From NCBI RefSeq assembly GCF_937996225.1, contig NZ_CALKTC010000010.1:1-64000 (forward strand): a stretch of DNA of 64,000 nucleotides. Direction: 5' to 3'. The notes under the pieces were generated by a model. That model was given only the letters and a program-made list of their open reading frames with translations, was not told where the DNA came from and made no database searches. Made by a program: the position numbers and the translations under genes. This stretch comes from an uncultured Campylobacter sp. (GTDB lineage: Bacteria > Campylobacterota > Campylobacteria > Campylobacterales > Campylobacteraceae). Shown here piece after piece: positions 1-9,054 of the stretch (its first letter is position 1; each line of letters starts with the position of its first letter).

Positions 1-367
1 TTAAAGAAATCCCTAGCCTTGCGCCCTTATCTCCTAAATTTACGTTTTTTAAAATCAGAAATTTTTACTTTAAATTTTAAAGTTTTTCATGAAATACTAA
101 ACGATGACGGGGTAAATAAATTTTGAAATTTTAACTTGAGAAATTTCAAAATTTTATCATAAGTAGGCGGAATTTATCTACGCACGTAGTATTTCGGGCA
201 TCATGCGGACCGGCATTTTTACGAAGCTACGTCCTGCAAAATTTATAAAATTTCGAATTTCCGTAAATTTATTGCGCGTTTGCGGCGCAAAATTTTGCAT
301 TTATAGGCTCGGTTTGCGCGTGGGCTAGGTGCGCAGCTAGCCCTGGCGCAAACCGAACAGAGCCGCG
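1..367. other. non-coding left edge
   Basis: No credible gene is visible here. The stretch has several RAATTY words (AAATTT and GAATTT) and, next to the end of the polyphosphate kinase gene, a long nested inverted repeat that is listed separately. A gene truncated by the window edge cannot be excluded for the first few dozen bases. Confidence 0.6.
306..364. terminator. long nested stem-loop 3' of ppk1
   Basis: The sequence shows CGGTTTGCGC (310-319) pairing perfectly with GCGCAAACCG (346-355). Nested inside it, GGGCTAG (322-328) pairs with CTAGCCC (337-343). The hairpin lies a few bases past the ppk1 stop codon, so transcription termination or mRNA 3' protection is the simplest role. No U-run follows on the ppk1 side, so it is not a textbook intrinsic terminator. 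Confidence 0.55.
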
Positions 368-2449
368 TTAGCTCTCCTTTAAAAGCTTAGTTAGTGCCGT
401 GCTGCTTTCATCATGCTTGCGGATGTTTTTATAAATTTTACTAAAATAAGCTTCTAAAAATTCTTGATCGTCGATCCTCTCTTCACCTTTTTTAGGCTCT
501 ATCTTTTGGTATTCGCCGCTGCTTTGCAGCTCGAATGCAAGCTCGTTGTCGCTTAGCTGAAGCTTTAAAATTTCTTTGAGTTTGTTTTGCAAATTTTCGT
601 TGTAGATCGGGCTCATCAGCTCCAGTCTGCGCTCCAAATTTCGCGGCATCCAATCCGCGCTCGCGATGTATAGGCTAGGCTGCGCGTGCGCGAAATAAAA
701 AATTCTAGCGTGCTCTAGGTATTTGCCGACGATCGAGATCACGCGGATATTTTCGCTGACGCCCTTGAGCGCCGGGCGCAAGCAGCAGATGCCGCGCACG
801 ATGAGATCGATCTTTACGCCCGCGGCGCTTGCTTTATACAGCGCCTTGATCATATCGCCGTCGACAAGAGCGTTCATCTTAGCGATGATCCTGCCGGCAG
901 AGCCTTTTTTCTCCTCGTTTTTTATCATCGCTAAAAGCCGCTCTTTGATCTGCATCGGCGACATAGCGAGGTTGTCAAGCTTGCGGGTTTTGTTGTAGCC
1001 CGAGAGGATATGGAAGAAATTTGTCGTGTCCTTATCGAAGCGATCGCCGCAGGTAAAAAAGCTCACGTCGGTGTAAATTTTAGCGCTCGAGCCGTTGTAG
1101 TTGCCCGTGCCTAAGTGGATATAAAATTTTAACTTGCCGTCCTCTTTTTTGATGATCTGAGTTACTTTGGCATGGACTTTAAAGCCCGTGATGCCGTAGA
1201 TCACGTGCGCGCCCGCGTCTTCGAGCGCTTTCGCCCAGTGCAGGTTGTTTTCCTCATCAAACCTCGCCTTAAGCTCGACCATCACCGTCACCTGCTTGCC
1301 GTCGCTTGCGGCCTCGATCAGGCTTTGAACGATCGGGGAGTTTTTCTCCACCCGGTACAGCGTCATACGGATCGAGATGACCTTCGGATCTTTTGCAGCC
1401 TCTTTGATGAGCTTTTGGACGGGATCGAAGCTCTCGTAAGGATGGATCAGCAGGATATCCTCCTTCTCCATCGCGCTCATAACGGAGGTGTTTTCGTTAA
1501 AGGGGGGCAGCGTCTTTGGCAGATACTGAGGATGGGCTAGAAAGGAAAAATCCTTATTGGAGGCGATCTCCCAAAGCCCGTCCAGCGTAAGCGGCACGGC
1601 GCATTCATATATATCTTTGTAAAAAATTTTAAGATGGGAATTTAGAAATTCTAAAAGCTCGGCATCGGCGTCCTTTTCGATCTGAAGCCGTACAAAAGCC
1701 CCCTTGCGGCGCAGCTTAAGCCCCGCTTCTAAAATCATCATAAAATCGTCCGCCTCCTCCTCTTCAATCACGATGTCGGCGTTTCGCGTGACGCGGAAGG
1801 CTGCGGAGCTGATGAGCTTGTAGCCCGGGAAAATTTCCTCCGCATGGCGCTTTACGATGGTGCCGATCGGCACGTAGGTATTTTGCGCTACCTGCACGAA
1901 GCGCGGGATCACGCGCGGAATTCTAATCATCCCGAAATGCACCGACTCGGGCGCGCCCTCGTCGCAGAGCTTGACTGCGAGGGAGAAGCTGAGATTATTT
2001 AGATGCGGGAACGGATGGGTCGCATCCACTGCGATCGGGACGATGACGGGCATTATCTGCGAGAAGAAAAACTCGTCCGCCGCAGGCTTGAGCTCGGGCT
2101 GTAGCTCGTCGTAGCTTTTGATAAAAAGCCCATTTTTGCAAAGCTCCTTTTGGATGCCGAAATACTGCTGCTCAAGCTCGGTTTGCTCGTTTCTTAGATA
2201 GGAGCGGATCGCGCGTAGCTGCTCAAGAGGCGTCATCTCGTCATCTCCGCTGGTTATAACGCCGGCGGTAAAAAGCTGCTTCAAGCCCGCCACGCGGATC
2301 ATATAAAATTCGTCTAAATTCGTGCTGTAAATCGCTAGGAATTTTAATTTTTCAATTAGCGGGATATCCTTTTTGCATTGTTCCAGCACGCGAGTATTGA
2401 AGCGTAGCCAGCTTAGCTCGCGGTTTATAAAATTATTTTGTGTTTGCAT
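368..2449 (-). CDS. ppk1: polyphosphate kinase 1
   Basis: It makes long-chain inorganic polyphosphate from ATP through a phosphohistidine intermediate; in Campylobacter this supports stress survival and virulence traits. The 693-residue length is usual for Ppk1. An N-terminal domain (INRELSWLRFN near residue 10) is followed by two phospholipase-D-like catalytic halves. FKVHAK near residue 423-428 holds the likely phospho-accepting His, and HLGTGNYN follows near 445. I chose the ATG at 2449 because AAGGAG sits 5-6 bases upstream and a TATAAT-like promoter (2480-2485) overlaps the longer reading frame. It stands alone, transcribed leftwards, and ends at a strong stem-loop. Identification is very secure. 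Confidence 0.97.
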   Translation of the reverse strand: MQTQNNFINRELSWLRFNTRVLEQCKKDIPLIEKLKFLAIYSTNLDEFYMIRVAGLKQLFTAGVITSGDDEMTPLEQLRAIRSYLRNEQTELEQQYFGIQKELCKNGLFIKSYDELQPELKPAADEFFFSQIMPVIVPIAVDATHPFPHLNNLSFSLAVKLCDEGAPESVHFGMIRIPRVIPRFVQVAQNTYVPIGTIVKRHAEEIFPGYKLISSAAFRVTRNADIVIEEEEADDFMMILEAGLKLRRKGAFVRLQIEKDADAELLEFLNSHLKIFYKDIYECAVPLTLDGLWEIASNKDFSFLAHPQYLPKTLPPFNENTSVMSAMEKEDILLIHPYESFDPVQKLIKEAAKDPKVISIRMTLYRVEKNSPIVQSLIEAASDGKQVTVMVELKARFDEENNLHWAKALEDAGAHVIYGITGFKVHAKVTQIIKKEDGKLKFYIHLGTGNYNGSSAKIYTDVSFFTCGDRFDKDTTNFFHILSGYNKTRKLDNLAMSPMQIKERLLAMIKNEEKKGSAGRIIAKMNALVDGDMIKALYKASAAGVKIDLIVRGICCLRPALKGVSENIRVISIVGKYLEHARIFYFAHAQPSLYIASADWMPRNLERRLELMSPIYNENLQNKLKEILKLQLSDNELAFELQSSGEYQKIEPKKGEERIDDQEFLEAYFSKIYKNIRKHDESSTALTKLLKES

Positions 2450-2479
2450 AAAAACTCCTTTTTGAATATTAATTCTAAG

Positions 2480-2485
2480 ATTATA
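2480..2485 (-). promoter_or_regulatory. -10 element of ppk1
   Basis: On the minus strand this is a perfect TATAAT preceded by TGGGC, 30 bases upstream of the chosen ATG. The -35 position is only weakly matched (TTAAAA), as is common for Campylobacter sigma-70 promoters. Confidence 0.5.
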
Positions 2486-2562
2486 GCCCAATTAAGATTA
2501 AATTTTAAAGTCCGAATTTCATGAGCTTGCAAGTGGGGCAATTTAGTATTTAAAATTCTACC

Positions 2563-3348
2563 CTAATTCCCTATTTTTCCTAAATCCTTGCACATTTGCG
2601 TATCACCATCCTCGCAACCTAGCTTTAAATATCGCCTCAAATATAAAATTTGCTCTTTCTCCTCCTCGCTCATATCAAGCACCCATTTGCACGCCTCCTT
2701 TACATTACCCTTATCGCAAGCCTTCTTGCAAAAATTTTTGCCTTTATTTTTATCTACTTTAGCCCACAATAGCAATCCGTAAGCGTAGCACGAAGGGTAA
2801 TGCTCTCCATTACAGCCGATTTCATAAAATTTTGTAACCTCGTTTATATCTTTGTCCTCTCTGTTTAACGATGTAGCAAAGTGCCCGCATCCTGCAGGAT
2901 TTCCCGCATCGCAGGATTTTTTAAAATACTCTTTTGCCGCAAGCTCATCCTTTTTTACGCCCTCGCCGTAAAAATATAAAAGCCCGTAATCGTCGCAAAA
3001 TTTCGCGTCTAGTTCGCAAGCTCTTTCGTAATATGTCTTGATTTTCGCGTGTTTTTCATCCAAAGACGTAAGCGAATGCGCTCGCCCCATAAAAATGCAA
3101 CCCTTGGCATATCCCAAACTACATGATTTTTCAAAAAATTCTAATGCCAAATCATCGTTTTTTCGTGTGCAAGATCTATTATTTAGAATTAAAGCCGCCA
3201 AATAGCATGCTTCGCTGTCGCCGCTACCGCATTTCTTTAAATTTAAATCGTAAGTATCGCACGCAGGCGCTCCTAGAGAATAAATTTCGCTTACGCTCTC
3301 AGCCTTTAAAAGCAGAACCGACGCGAGTATAAAAAATAGTACTTTCAT
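2563..3348 (-). CDS. secreted Cys-rich Sel1-repeat protein (Hcp-like)
   Basis: It begins with a cleavable signal peptide (MKVLFFILASVLLLKAES), so it should be periplasmic or secreted. The mature part has about five Sel1-type helix pairs of roughly 36 residues, each with paired cysteines (patterns such as SCSLGYAKGC, SCDAGNPAGC, ACDKGNVKEAC). This is the signature of the Helicobacter cysteine-rich (Hcp) family, whose disulfide-linked alpha/alpha repeats act as protein-binding scaffolds. The length of 261 residues is normal for an Hcp protein. Downstream of it in the same direction lies only ppk1; upstream are two smaller Cys-rich relatives. The exact partner is unknown. Family assignment is strong, function inferred. 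Confidence 0.85.
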   Translation of the reverse strand: MKVLFFILASVLLLKAESVSEIYSLGAPACDTYDLNLKKCGSGDSEACYLAALILNNRSCTRKNDDLALEFFEKSCSLGYAKGCIFMGRAHSLTSLDEKHAKIKTYYERACELDAKFCDDYGLLYFYGEGVKKDELAAKEYFKKSCDAGNPAGCGHFATSLNREDKDINEVTKFYEIGCNGEHYPSCYAYGLLLWAKVDKNKGKNFCKKACDKGNVKEACKWVLDMSEEEKEQILYLRRYLKLGCEDGDTQMCKDLGKIGN

Positions 3349-3428
3349 TTTAATACTTACGAATGATATAAATTTAAATTTAGATCGGCAGGCGACGTAA
3401 ATTTTATCTTTTTACTAACGGCTACGCT

Positions 3429-3500
3429 TTAGTTGCGCTCTGCCGCGACCGGCATCATTAAGATCAAAGGCACCAAAATTGCGGGATAGAATTCTTTCAT
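3429..3500 (-). pseudogene. orphan signal-peptide remnant of a Cys-rich paralogue
   Basis: A 23-codon reading frame starts at ATG 3500 and reads MKEFYPAILVPLILMMPVAA-ERN, then a TAA stop. Its start region (GAGCGATA, ATG, AAAGAATTCTAT) is nearly identical to that of the intact gene starting at 4608 (GGAGCGATA, ATG, AAAAAATTCTAT). It therefore looks like the leader of a further duplicated copy whose body has been lost. It could still be expressed as a tiny peptide, but nothing supports that. Confidence 0.5.
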
Positions 3501-3535
3501 TATCGCTCTTTGCCCTTCTTTGGATTTGCCATCTT

Positions 3536-4072
3536 TTACTCCTTGGTTGAATTTGCGTCGTATTTATCGCTTATTTCCCAAAAGGCTTTTTTCGCACACT
3601 TTACGGGATCGTGCTCCTCCTGATCTCGTAAGCAGTTTTCTAAAGCCGTCTTTAGCGCACAAGACTTTAGTTTAAATATTCTTTCTTCTTCCAAGCGCTC
3701 TGAATATTTTTCGCAAGCTATAGCGTAATTATGTGCCGCTCTTTTGACATTGCCTCTTATCGCAATATCATGAATTCCTAGGTTAAAACAAGATGCTGCA
3801 ATACCTGCCTTGCAAGATTTTTCTAAGGGCACAAAAGCCGCTTCTCGCATACCGAGCTCTAAACCCATAACATAGCCCAAATCATCGCATTTTTCCATAT
3901 TTCCGTCATCGCATTTTTTAGATAAAATTTCTATTAGTTTGGTGCACGAGCTATATTTGCCTTTTCCTTTGTCGCATTCGTTATAAAGATTTTGTTCCTC
4001 TGCCGTAGATTTGGCGGATAATGGACAGGACAATATCATAATCAATAAGAATAAAACGCTAATACTTTTCAT
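3536..4072 (-). CDS. secreted Cys-rich small protein, copy B
   Basis: This 178-residue protein starts with a signal peptide (MKSISVLFLLIMILSCPLSA) and has regularly spaced cysteine pairs (KKCDDGNMEKC, SCKAGIAASC) typical of degenerate Sel1/Hcp repeats. I chose ATG 4072, not the longer frame from 4129, because GAGGAG lies just upstream and the signal peptide starts there. Its ATG overlaps the TGA of the preceding gene as ATGA, so the two are translationally coupled. The segment EILSKKCD is shared with that neighbour, which marks them as tandem duplicates. No specific function can be assigned. Confidence 0.75.
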   Translation of the reverse strand: MKSISVLFLLIMILSCPLSAKSTAEEQNLYNECDKGKGKYSSCTKLIEILSKKCDDGNMEKCDDLGYVMGLELGMREAAFVPLEKSCKAGIAASCFNLGIHDIAIRGNVKRAAHNYAIACEKYSERLEEERIFKLKSCALKTALENCLRDQEEHDPVKCAKKAFWEISDKYDANSTKE

Positions 4073-4608
4073 TTTAGCTCCTCTGCAGTTCTTTTTAAAA
4101 GAGCTTTGCCCTTTATTATCGGATTGCATTCTTTATCTTCTAGGCAGCTCTTTAATTCCTCATTCATTCTACAAAAAGGCTCGCTATCCTTCAGCTTGCT
4201 ATCGCAGACTTTTTCAAAACTCCTAATCGCTCTTTGTATATTGCCGTTAAATTCTATATCTTCCCAACCTAGCCCTATGCAATATTCGACAAAGTCAGCA
4301 TCGCACAGCTTAATCAGATATTTCATAGCCTCTTCTTCTCTATATAAAGATTGTAAAAAATCGCTTTGCGTAGCACATGAGTCCATATCGCCGCCGTCGC
4401 ACTTTTTAGATAAAATTTCAACAAGATTATTGCACGCGCTATATTTTCCCTCGCCGTAATCGCAGGATTTAAAAAGCGTCCTTTGCTCTTCGTTATTAAA
4501 ATCCTCTAACTTTATCAAGCTTGTCAAATGCGATTTTGCCGCAGCGGAGGTCGCCGCAAATGCCGTTATAAACGCAAATAACGAAATTTTAAGATAGAAT
4601 TTTTTCAT
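4069..4608 (-). CDS. secreted Cys-rich small protein, copy A
   Basis: It is a 179-residue protein with a signal peptide ending near SAAAKS and paired cysteines (SCDYGEGKYSAC, KKCDGGDMDSC, LCDADFVEYC) resembling Sel1/Hcp repeats. It is the first gene of a two-gene unit with copy B, which starts inside its stop codon. GGAG lies close upstream of the ATG. The two products share the order of cysteines and an EILSKKCD block, so they arose by duplication and then diverged widely. Likely periplasmic and disulfide-bonded; the role is unknown. Confidence 0.75.
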   Translation of the reverse strand: MKKFYLKISLFAFITAFAATSAAAKSHLTSLIKLEDFNNEEQRTLFKSCDYGEGKYSACNNLVEILSKKCDGGDMDSCATQSDFLQSLYREEEAMKYLIKLCDADFVEYCIGLGWEDIEFNGNIQRAIRSFEKVCDSKLKDSEPFCRMNEELKSCLEDKECNPIIKGKALLKRTAEELK

Positions 4609-4826
4609 TATCGCTCCTTATTTTAAGCGGCGATTATATATAAAAATTTTTAGCAGGCTCTTAAATTTAAGAGGCGCGGTAGCGCAATAAGTGCGCCGTA
4701 ATCCCGTCCCGCCTGCGCTTAGATTAAATTTTAAAATTTCGCCGCCCGCTACGCACGAAAACTCCATAATCCGCCGTAAAATTTCGCTCGCAACGGGTCT
4801 AAGTTGCGCAGGCATAATCCGCTGCC

Positions 4827-7019
4827 CTACTTCCCGTCTAAATTTAAAATTTCACTCGAAATTTCATCTATCGTCGCGTTGAAATCCTCCGCCAGCGCGC
4901 GCTTTAGCTCCTCTTTCGCCGCCATCATATCGCGCACGATCGCAGCTTCAAACTCCTCTCGATTGAGCGCCTCGTCGCCCTTGGCAAACGCAAAATCCAG
5001 CCCAAACCACGTAGCCACGGCAAATGCAGGCACGCACACCACCGCGCCCGGACCGCACACGAGCCCCGCACTACCGCTAGTCGCGCTGGCGCCCGCCTTG
5101 GTAAGGGTCTTCGCGCCCGTTTTAGCCGCAGTTTTAGCGAGGCTCTTGCTTATCAGCTTTGCGCCCAGCACGCCGCCAAGCGCCCCTAGCCCCGTCCCGC
5201 TCGCGCGATACGCCTTGCTTTTTAGGCTGAAGCTCTGCGTGACGTTGAGATCGATTTTCGCGCCGTATTTTTTGAGCGTAAAATTTAGTGAGCTCTCATA
5301 ATTTTTGACGTTTGCTGCAGCGATTTTAGCGATATTCTCGCCAAAATCTTTCGGGAAGCTTTCGCTCACGAAGCCCGCAAATTTCTCATTCAGATACGCC
5401 CCCGCGTCATCGTCCCACACGCCGTGCCACAGCACCAGATAATCGCTCAGAAACGAGTAATTAAAATCCGCCATTTTCTGCGCGCTGAGCCTCGCGCCCT
5501 CGTCGTAAACGGCGTCGATGTAGCTATTCAGCGCAGATGCGGCGTTTGCCTCCGCAGCAAAGCGCGTGGCGTTTAGCTCGCCTCTTAGAACGTCCGCCTC
5601 GCGCGCGCTTAAGATCAGCCGCTCGCCGCTTTGTAGCACGATCTGCACGCTCGTCTCGACCGCACTTTTAGGATGTGCGCCCTCCGCCCTGCTCGCTGCC
5701 GTTCGCGTCTGCGCGGCGCAGATCAAACACAGCGTGACGTAGGCAAGCGCGAAGATCGTGCCGCTAAATCTCCCTATTTTGGGCACGGACGTGGCTCGCG
5801 GCATAAAAAGCACGAAGGCGCAAAGATGCAAGATCGCGCAGTAAAAGAGGAAATCTCCCGCGCAGATCAGAAACAAAAGAGCGATTTTCAGCGCGCTAGG
5901 GCTCTGCGACAGCGCCAGATCAAACAGCGCGTTTTTGTAAAATTTCAAAGCGTAAATTTCATTTAGCAGAGCGGATCTGAAGTGCGCTTGCGGCGCGGTA
6001 GATTTTAAAATTTCAAAAATTTCGACTACCGATGCGGGGCTGGTCGCGGATTTTTCAGCCAAATTATCGGCGGACGCGTTCGGCGTGGCAGGAGTTGGAG
6101 CTAAATTTAAATTTTGCGCTGCGGCTGAGCTAGTCGTAGAATTTTTAGCGAAGGTCTGCGGCGCAGCGGCGGTATTTGCCTTATAATTTGCAGCCGAGGC
6201 GTGCACCGCTCTGACGGAGCCCGCTTTAAAATTTGCAGGCAAAGCGGTAGGTTTTTTGACAGCGTCCGGTGCGGACTTGACGGCATTATCAGTCTCGGAA
6301 TTTCGCACAACCATGGCGGCGTTATTCGTCGCGGAATTCGTAGCGGATTTAGCGGCGTTATTTGTTTTAAAATTTCCGACGGGCGCGGAAGCGTCGTTTG
6401 TCGCGAAATTTCCCATGGATGCGGCGGTGCGGACGGGCGGAGTAAAATTTATCGCGGAATTTTGAGAGTGCGCGATAGTATCTGCGCCGTCTGCGAGCCG
6501 CAAATAGGCTAAATTTATAGTGAAATTTACCGCTACGGCAAGCGCGGCGAGCAGCAAAATGCTAAGTTTGAGCGATAAAATTCTAGGATTTTTAATCTCT
6601 TTTAGGCTGAGCTTCAGCACCGCTAGGCGCATCAGAGCAAGAGCTGCAGGCAATGCCGCGAGCGTCACGAATAGCTCCGCGCCGCGCAGATCCGCTAGGC
6701 CTAGCGCCAAAGTGACGCTCAAGAGGATCGCGCCCGCGCAGGCTAAAACCCCGCTTATCAGCCTGCCTCTAAAAATTTTAATCAAAGTCCCGCTGCTGCG
6801 AAATAGTGCCGCATTGGCGCGCTGCTTCGCCTCGTAAAAAAAGCTAAATAGCACCTGAAATAACGCATAAGCCCAAAACGCCGCCAGCGCGCAAAAGCCT
6901 GCGTCACTGAAATCCTGCGCGTAAAGCGCGAAACAAAAAACGCTAACGATCAGCGCGAGCCTAAGCGCTATTTCACAGATCCAGCGGCGCGTCATCGTCA
7001 TCGAGCCTGTTTGCCTCAT
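4827..7019 (-). CDS. large Ala/Asn-rich membrane protein of unknown function
   Basis: The protein has about 730 residues. Four or five hydrophobic helices lie in the first 180 residues. A low-complexity Ala/Asn/Ser/Thr-rich stretch (about 185-330) repeats motifs such as NFKTN and NSATNNA. Two more membrane segments lie near 375-440, followed by a soluble part and a Gly/Ala-rich hydrophobic segment near 620-680. The start is uncertain: ATG 7019 overlaps the dnaB end by 47 bases, and ATGs at 7001 and 6995 are alternatives with only a weak AGG upstream. Expression is probably coupled to dnaB. I do not recognise the family. The low-complexity part is encoded by DNA resembling the spacer repeats of this window. 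Confidence 0.7.
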   Translation of the reverse strand: MRQTGSMTMTRRWICEIALRLALIVSVFCFALYAQDFSDAGFCALAAFWAYALFQVLFSFFYEAKQRANAALFRSSGTLIKIFRGRLISGVLACAGAILLSVTLALGLADLRGAELFVTLAALPAALALMRLAVLKLSLKEIKNPRILSLKLSILLLAALAVAVNFTINLAYLRLADGADTIAHSQNSAINFTPPVRTAASMGNFATNDASAPVGNFKTNNAAKSATNSATNNAAMVVRNSETDNAVKSAPDAVKKPTALPANFKAGSVRAVHASAANYKANTAAAPQTFAKNSTTSSAAAQNLNLAPTPATPNASADNLAEKSATSPASVVEIFEILKSTAPQAHFRSALLNEIYALKFYKNALFDLALSQSPSALKIALLFLICAGDFLFYCAILHLCAFVLFMPRATSVPKIGRFSGTIFALAYVTLCLICAAQTRTAASRAEGAHPKSAVETSVQIVLQSGERLILSAREADVLRGELNATRFAAEANAASALNSYIDAVYDEGARLSAQKMADFNYSFLSDYLVLWHGVWDDDAGAYLNEKFAGFVSESFPKDFGENIAKIAAANVKNYESSLNFTLKKYGAKIDLNVTQSFSLKSKAYRASGTGLGALGGVLGAKLISKSLAKTAAKTGAKTLTKAGASATSGSAGLVCGPGAVVCVPAFAVATWFGLDFAFAKGDEALNREEFEAAIVRDMMAAKEELKRALAEDFNATIDEISSEILNLDGK

Positions 7020-9054
7020 TGATCTTTGGAATGCCCATCTCTTCGATATTTAAAGGCGGCGCGGGTTTAAATTTCGCCTCGTCCTCTTGCGCTTCAAAAG
7101 GCGGCTTATCGCCATCGCCTCTTTCAAAATTTGGAACATCGATTCGCTGCGCACTCCCCGCGCTTTGCGATACACCCTCTGCGCCTTGCTGCGCGCCTTT
7201 CGTGCCCCGCGATGTGTCTTTTACGCCCTGCGGAGTGCCCGATAAATTTTTATGCACGTCTGTTTCGGGCGCGACACTGCCCGCTCTTGCATCATCTAAA
7301 TTTTGCTCCTCAAATTCTTGCTTTCGCGGTGCGTCCTGTGCCGCGCGACGCACCTCTGCTAAGCCCTGCTCTGCGCTAAGCTTAGACTCGCCGTCTATCT
7401 CCTCGTCGTCCTGCTCACTGCTTTCGCCAAAGCTAGGCATCTCATCAAAATCGATATTTACCCCGGAATTTCGGGCGCTAGCGGAGCTTTCGTTTAAGCT
7501 TACGCCGCTATTTTGCGCTTCGTTAAAATTTTGAGCTTCATTAAAATTCTGCTGCAAATTCTGCGCCGTATCGAGGCGCGGCGCAGTAGGCTCCTCAAAG
7601 CCTTGATCTTGCAGCTGCGAGACGTAGTCGAGATTGTCATTTTCGTTAAAGATCGCGCTCTCGCTGGGCTCGCCGCCGAAGCTCGTATCGACAAAGCGGG
7701 TAAATCTGCCCTGAAAGCCCACCTCGATCGTCCTGCCCGCCTCGCCTGAGCGGTTTTTACCGACGATGATTTCGGCTTTTTCCTGATAGTCGTTGCGCCT
7801 AAACACGGGCTCGCCCGCGTCCTTGCCCTCGGCCTCCAGCCGCGAAATGCGCTCGCGCTCCATCTGCTCTTTATAAACCTCGTCGCGATAGACGAAAAGT
7901 ATGATGTCTGCGTCCTGCTCGATCGCGCCGCTTTCGCGCAGATCGCTTAGCATCGGGCGTTTGTTCGAGCGCGCCTCAAGCGAGCGGTTTAGCTGCGACA
8001 GCGCGATGATCGGGATGTTTAGCTCGCGTGCTAAGAGCTTGAGTCCGCGTGAAATTTCGGCGATTTGCAGGTGGCGCTCGGAGTAGTTGCTCGTGCTCGT
8101 CATAAGTCCGATGTAATCGATCACACAAAGCTCGATATTGGCGTCTGCGGATTTGAGCTTGCGCAGCTGGGTGCGGACTTGGTGGATGTTCACGTAGCCG
8201 CTGTCATAGACGAAAAGCGGCATATTTAGCACCGCGTCGCAAGCGTCGTTGAAGCGCGTCCAGTCGTCGTCGCTGAGCTTGGCGCTCATTATGTCGCTTA
8301 GCGGGATCGAGCTAAGCGCGCTTAGTATGCGGTACATCAGCTGCACGGAGGGCATCTCTAGCGAGAAAAATACGACGCCTTTGCCGCTTTGCAGCGTTTT
8401 CATCATCAAATTTAGCGCAAAGGCGGTCTTTCCCATGCCTGGGCGGGCAGCGATGATGATGAGCTCGCCAGGTTTCAGCCCCTTCGTGCAGTCGTTTAGG
8501 AAGCGAAAGCCGGTATCCAGCCCCACGAGCTCCGAGCCTGCGAGCGCCTTTTGGCGCTTCAGCTCCTCTACCACGTCGGCGATGATCTCGTGCGATTTTT
8601 TGATGCCGCCGTGGCGTTCCTCGTCGATGAGCTCGTAAATTTTGGAGCTGATTTTATCGGCGGTGTCTTTGCTACGCACGGCTTCGTTTACCATCGAAGG
8701 GATCTCGTGCGCGACCTTGATTAGTGAGCGCTTGATCGATTTTTCGCGCAGCTCGAGCGCGTATTTTGGGGCATCGACCACGCCGCTGGTGGCTACGACC
8801 TCGGTAAATGCGCCATCGTCGTAGCGCTCAGCTAGCCATTTTTTAACGAAGCTCGGCGCGATCGGCTCGTTGTGCGAGGAGCACTTGACGATCGCCTCGT
8901 AGATGTCGGCGTGCGGCTTGTAGAAAAAATCGCCGACCGAGATTATCTCGCTAAGCTCGCCGTATGCGTCCTCGTTTTGCAAAAGCGAGCTTAAAATCGC
9001 GCGCTCCATATCCAGATCGTATAAATTTGCAGGCACATTCTGCTTCGTTGCCAT
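6973..9054 (-). CDS. dnaB: replicative DNA helicase DnaB with a long disordered tail
   Basis: It is the hexameric 5'-3' helicase that unwinds DNA ahead of the replisome and interacts with primase. The N-terminal domain (about 1-150) and the RecA-like C-terminal domain are clear. The Walker A is ARPGMGKTAFA near residue 205-215, Walker B is ELCVIDYIG, and the SQLNRSLE motif and VGKNRSG arginine-finger region follow. The family usually ends near residue 470; here about 220 further residues follow, rich in Glu, Asp, Gln, Asn and Ser, ending in an acidic DDDDAPLDL. The helicase assignment is certain. The tail is unusual and probably intrinsically disordered. Confidence 0.96.
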   Translation of the reverse strand: MATKQNVPANLYDLDMERAILSSLLQNEDAYGELSEIISVGDFFYKPHADIYEAIVKCSSHNEPIAPSFVKKWLAERYDDGAFTEVVATSGVVDAPKYALELREKSIKRSLIKVAHEIPSMVNEAVRSKDTADKISSKIYELIDEERHGGIKKSHEIIADVVEELKRQKALAGSELVGLDTGFRFLNDCTKGLKPGELIIIAARPGMGKTAFALNLMMKTLQSGKGVVFFSLEMPSVQLMYRILSALSSIPLSDIMSAKLSDDDWTRFNDACDAVLNMPLFVYDSGYVNIHQVRTQLRKLKSADANIELCVIDYIGLMTSTSNYSERHLQIAEISRGLKLLARELNIPIIALSQLNRSLEARSNKRPMLSDLRESGAIEQDADIILFVYRDEVYKEQMERERISRLEAEGKDAGEPVFRRNDYQEKAEIIVGKNRSGEAGRTIEVGFQGRFTRFVDTSFGGEPSESAIFNENDNLDYVSQLQDQGFEEPTAPRLDTAQNLQQNFNEAQNFNEAQNSGVSLNESSASARNSGVNIDFDEMPSFGESSEQDDEEIDGESKLSAEQGLAEVRRAAQDAPRKQEFEEQNLDDARAGSVAPETDVHKNLSGTPQGVKDTSRGTKGAQQGAEGVSQSAGSAQRIDVPNFERGDGDKPPFEAQEDEAKFKPAPPLNIEEMGIPKINEANRLDDDDAPLDL

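Noticed and set aside
2450..2491. ppk1 start at 2491
   Set aside because: The extension overlaps a TATAAT promoter and lacks a ribosome site; AAGGAG precedes the ATG at 2449.
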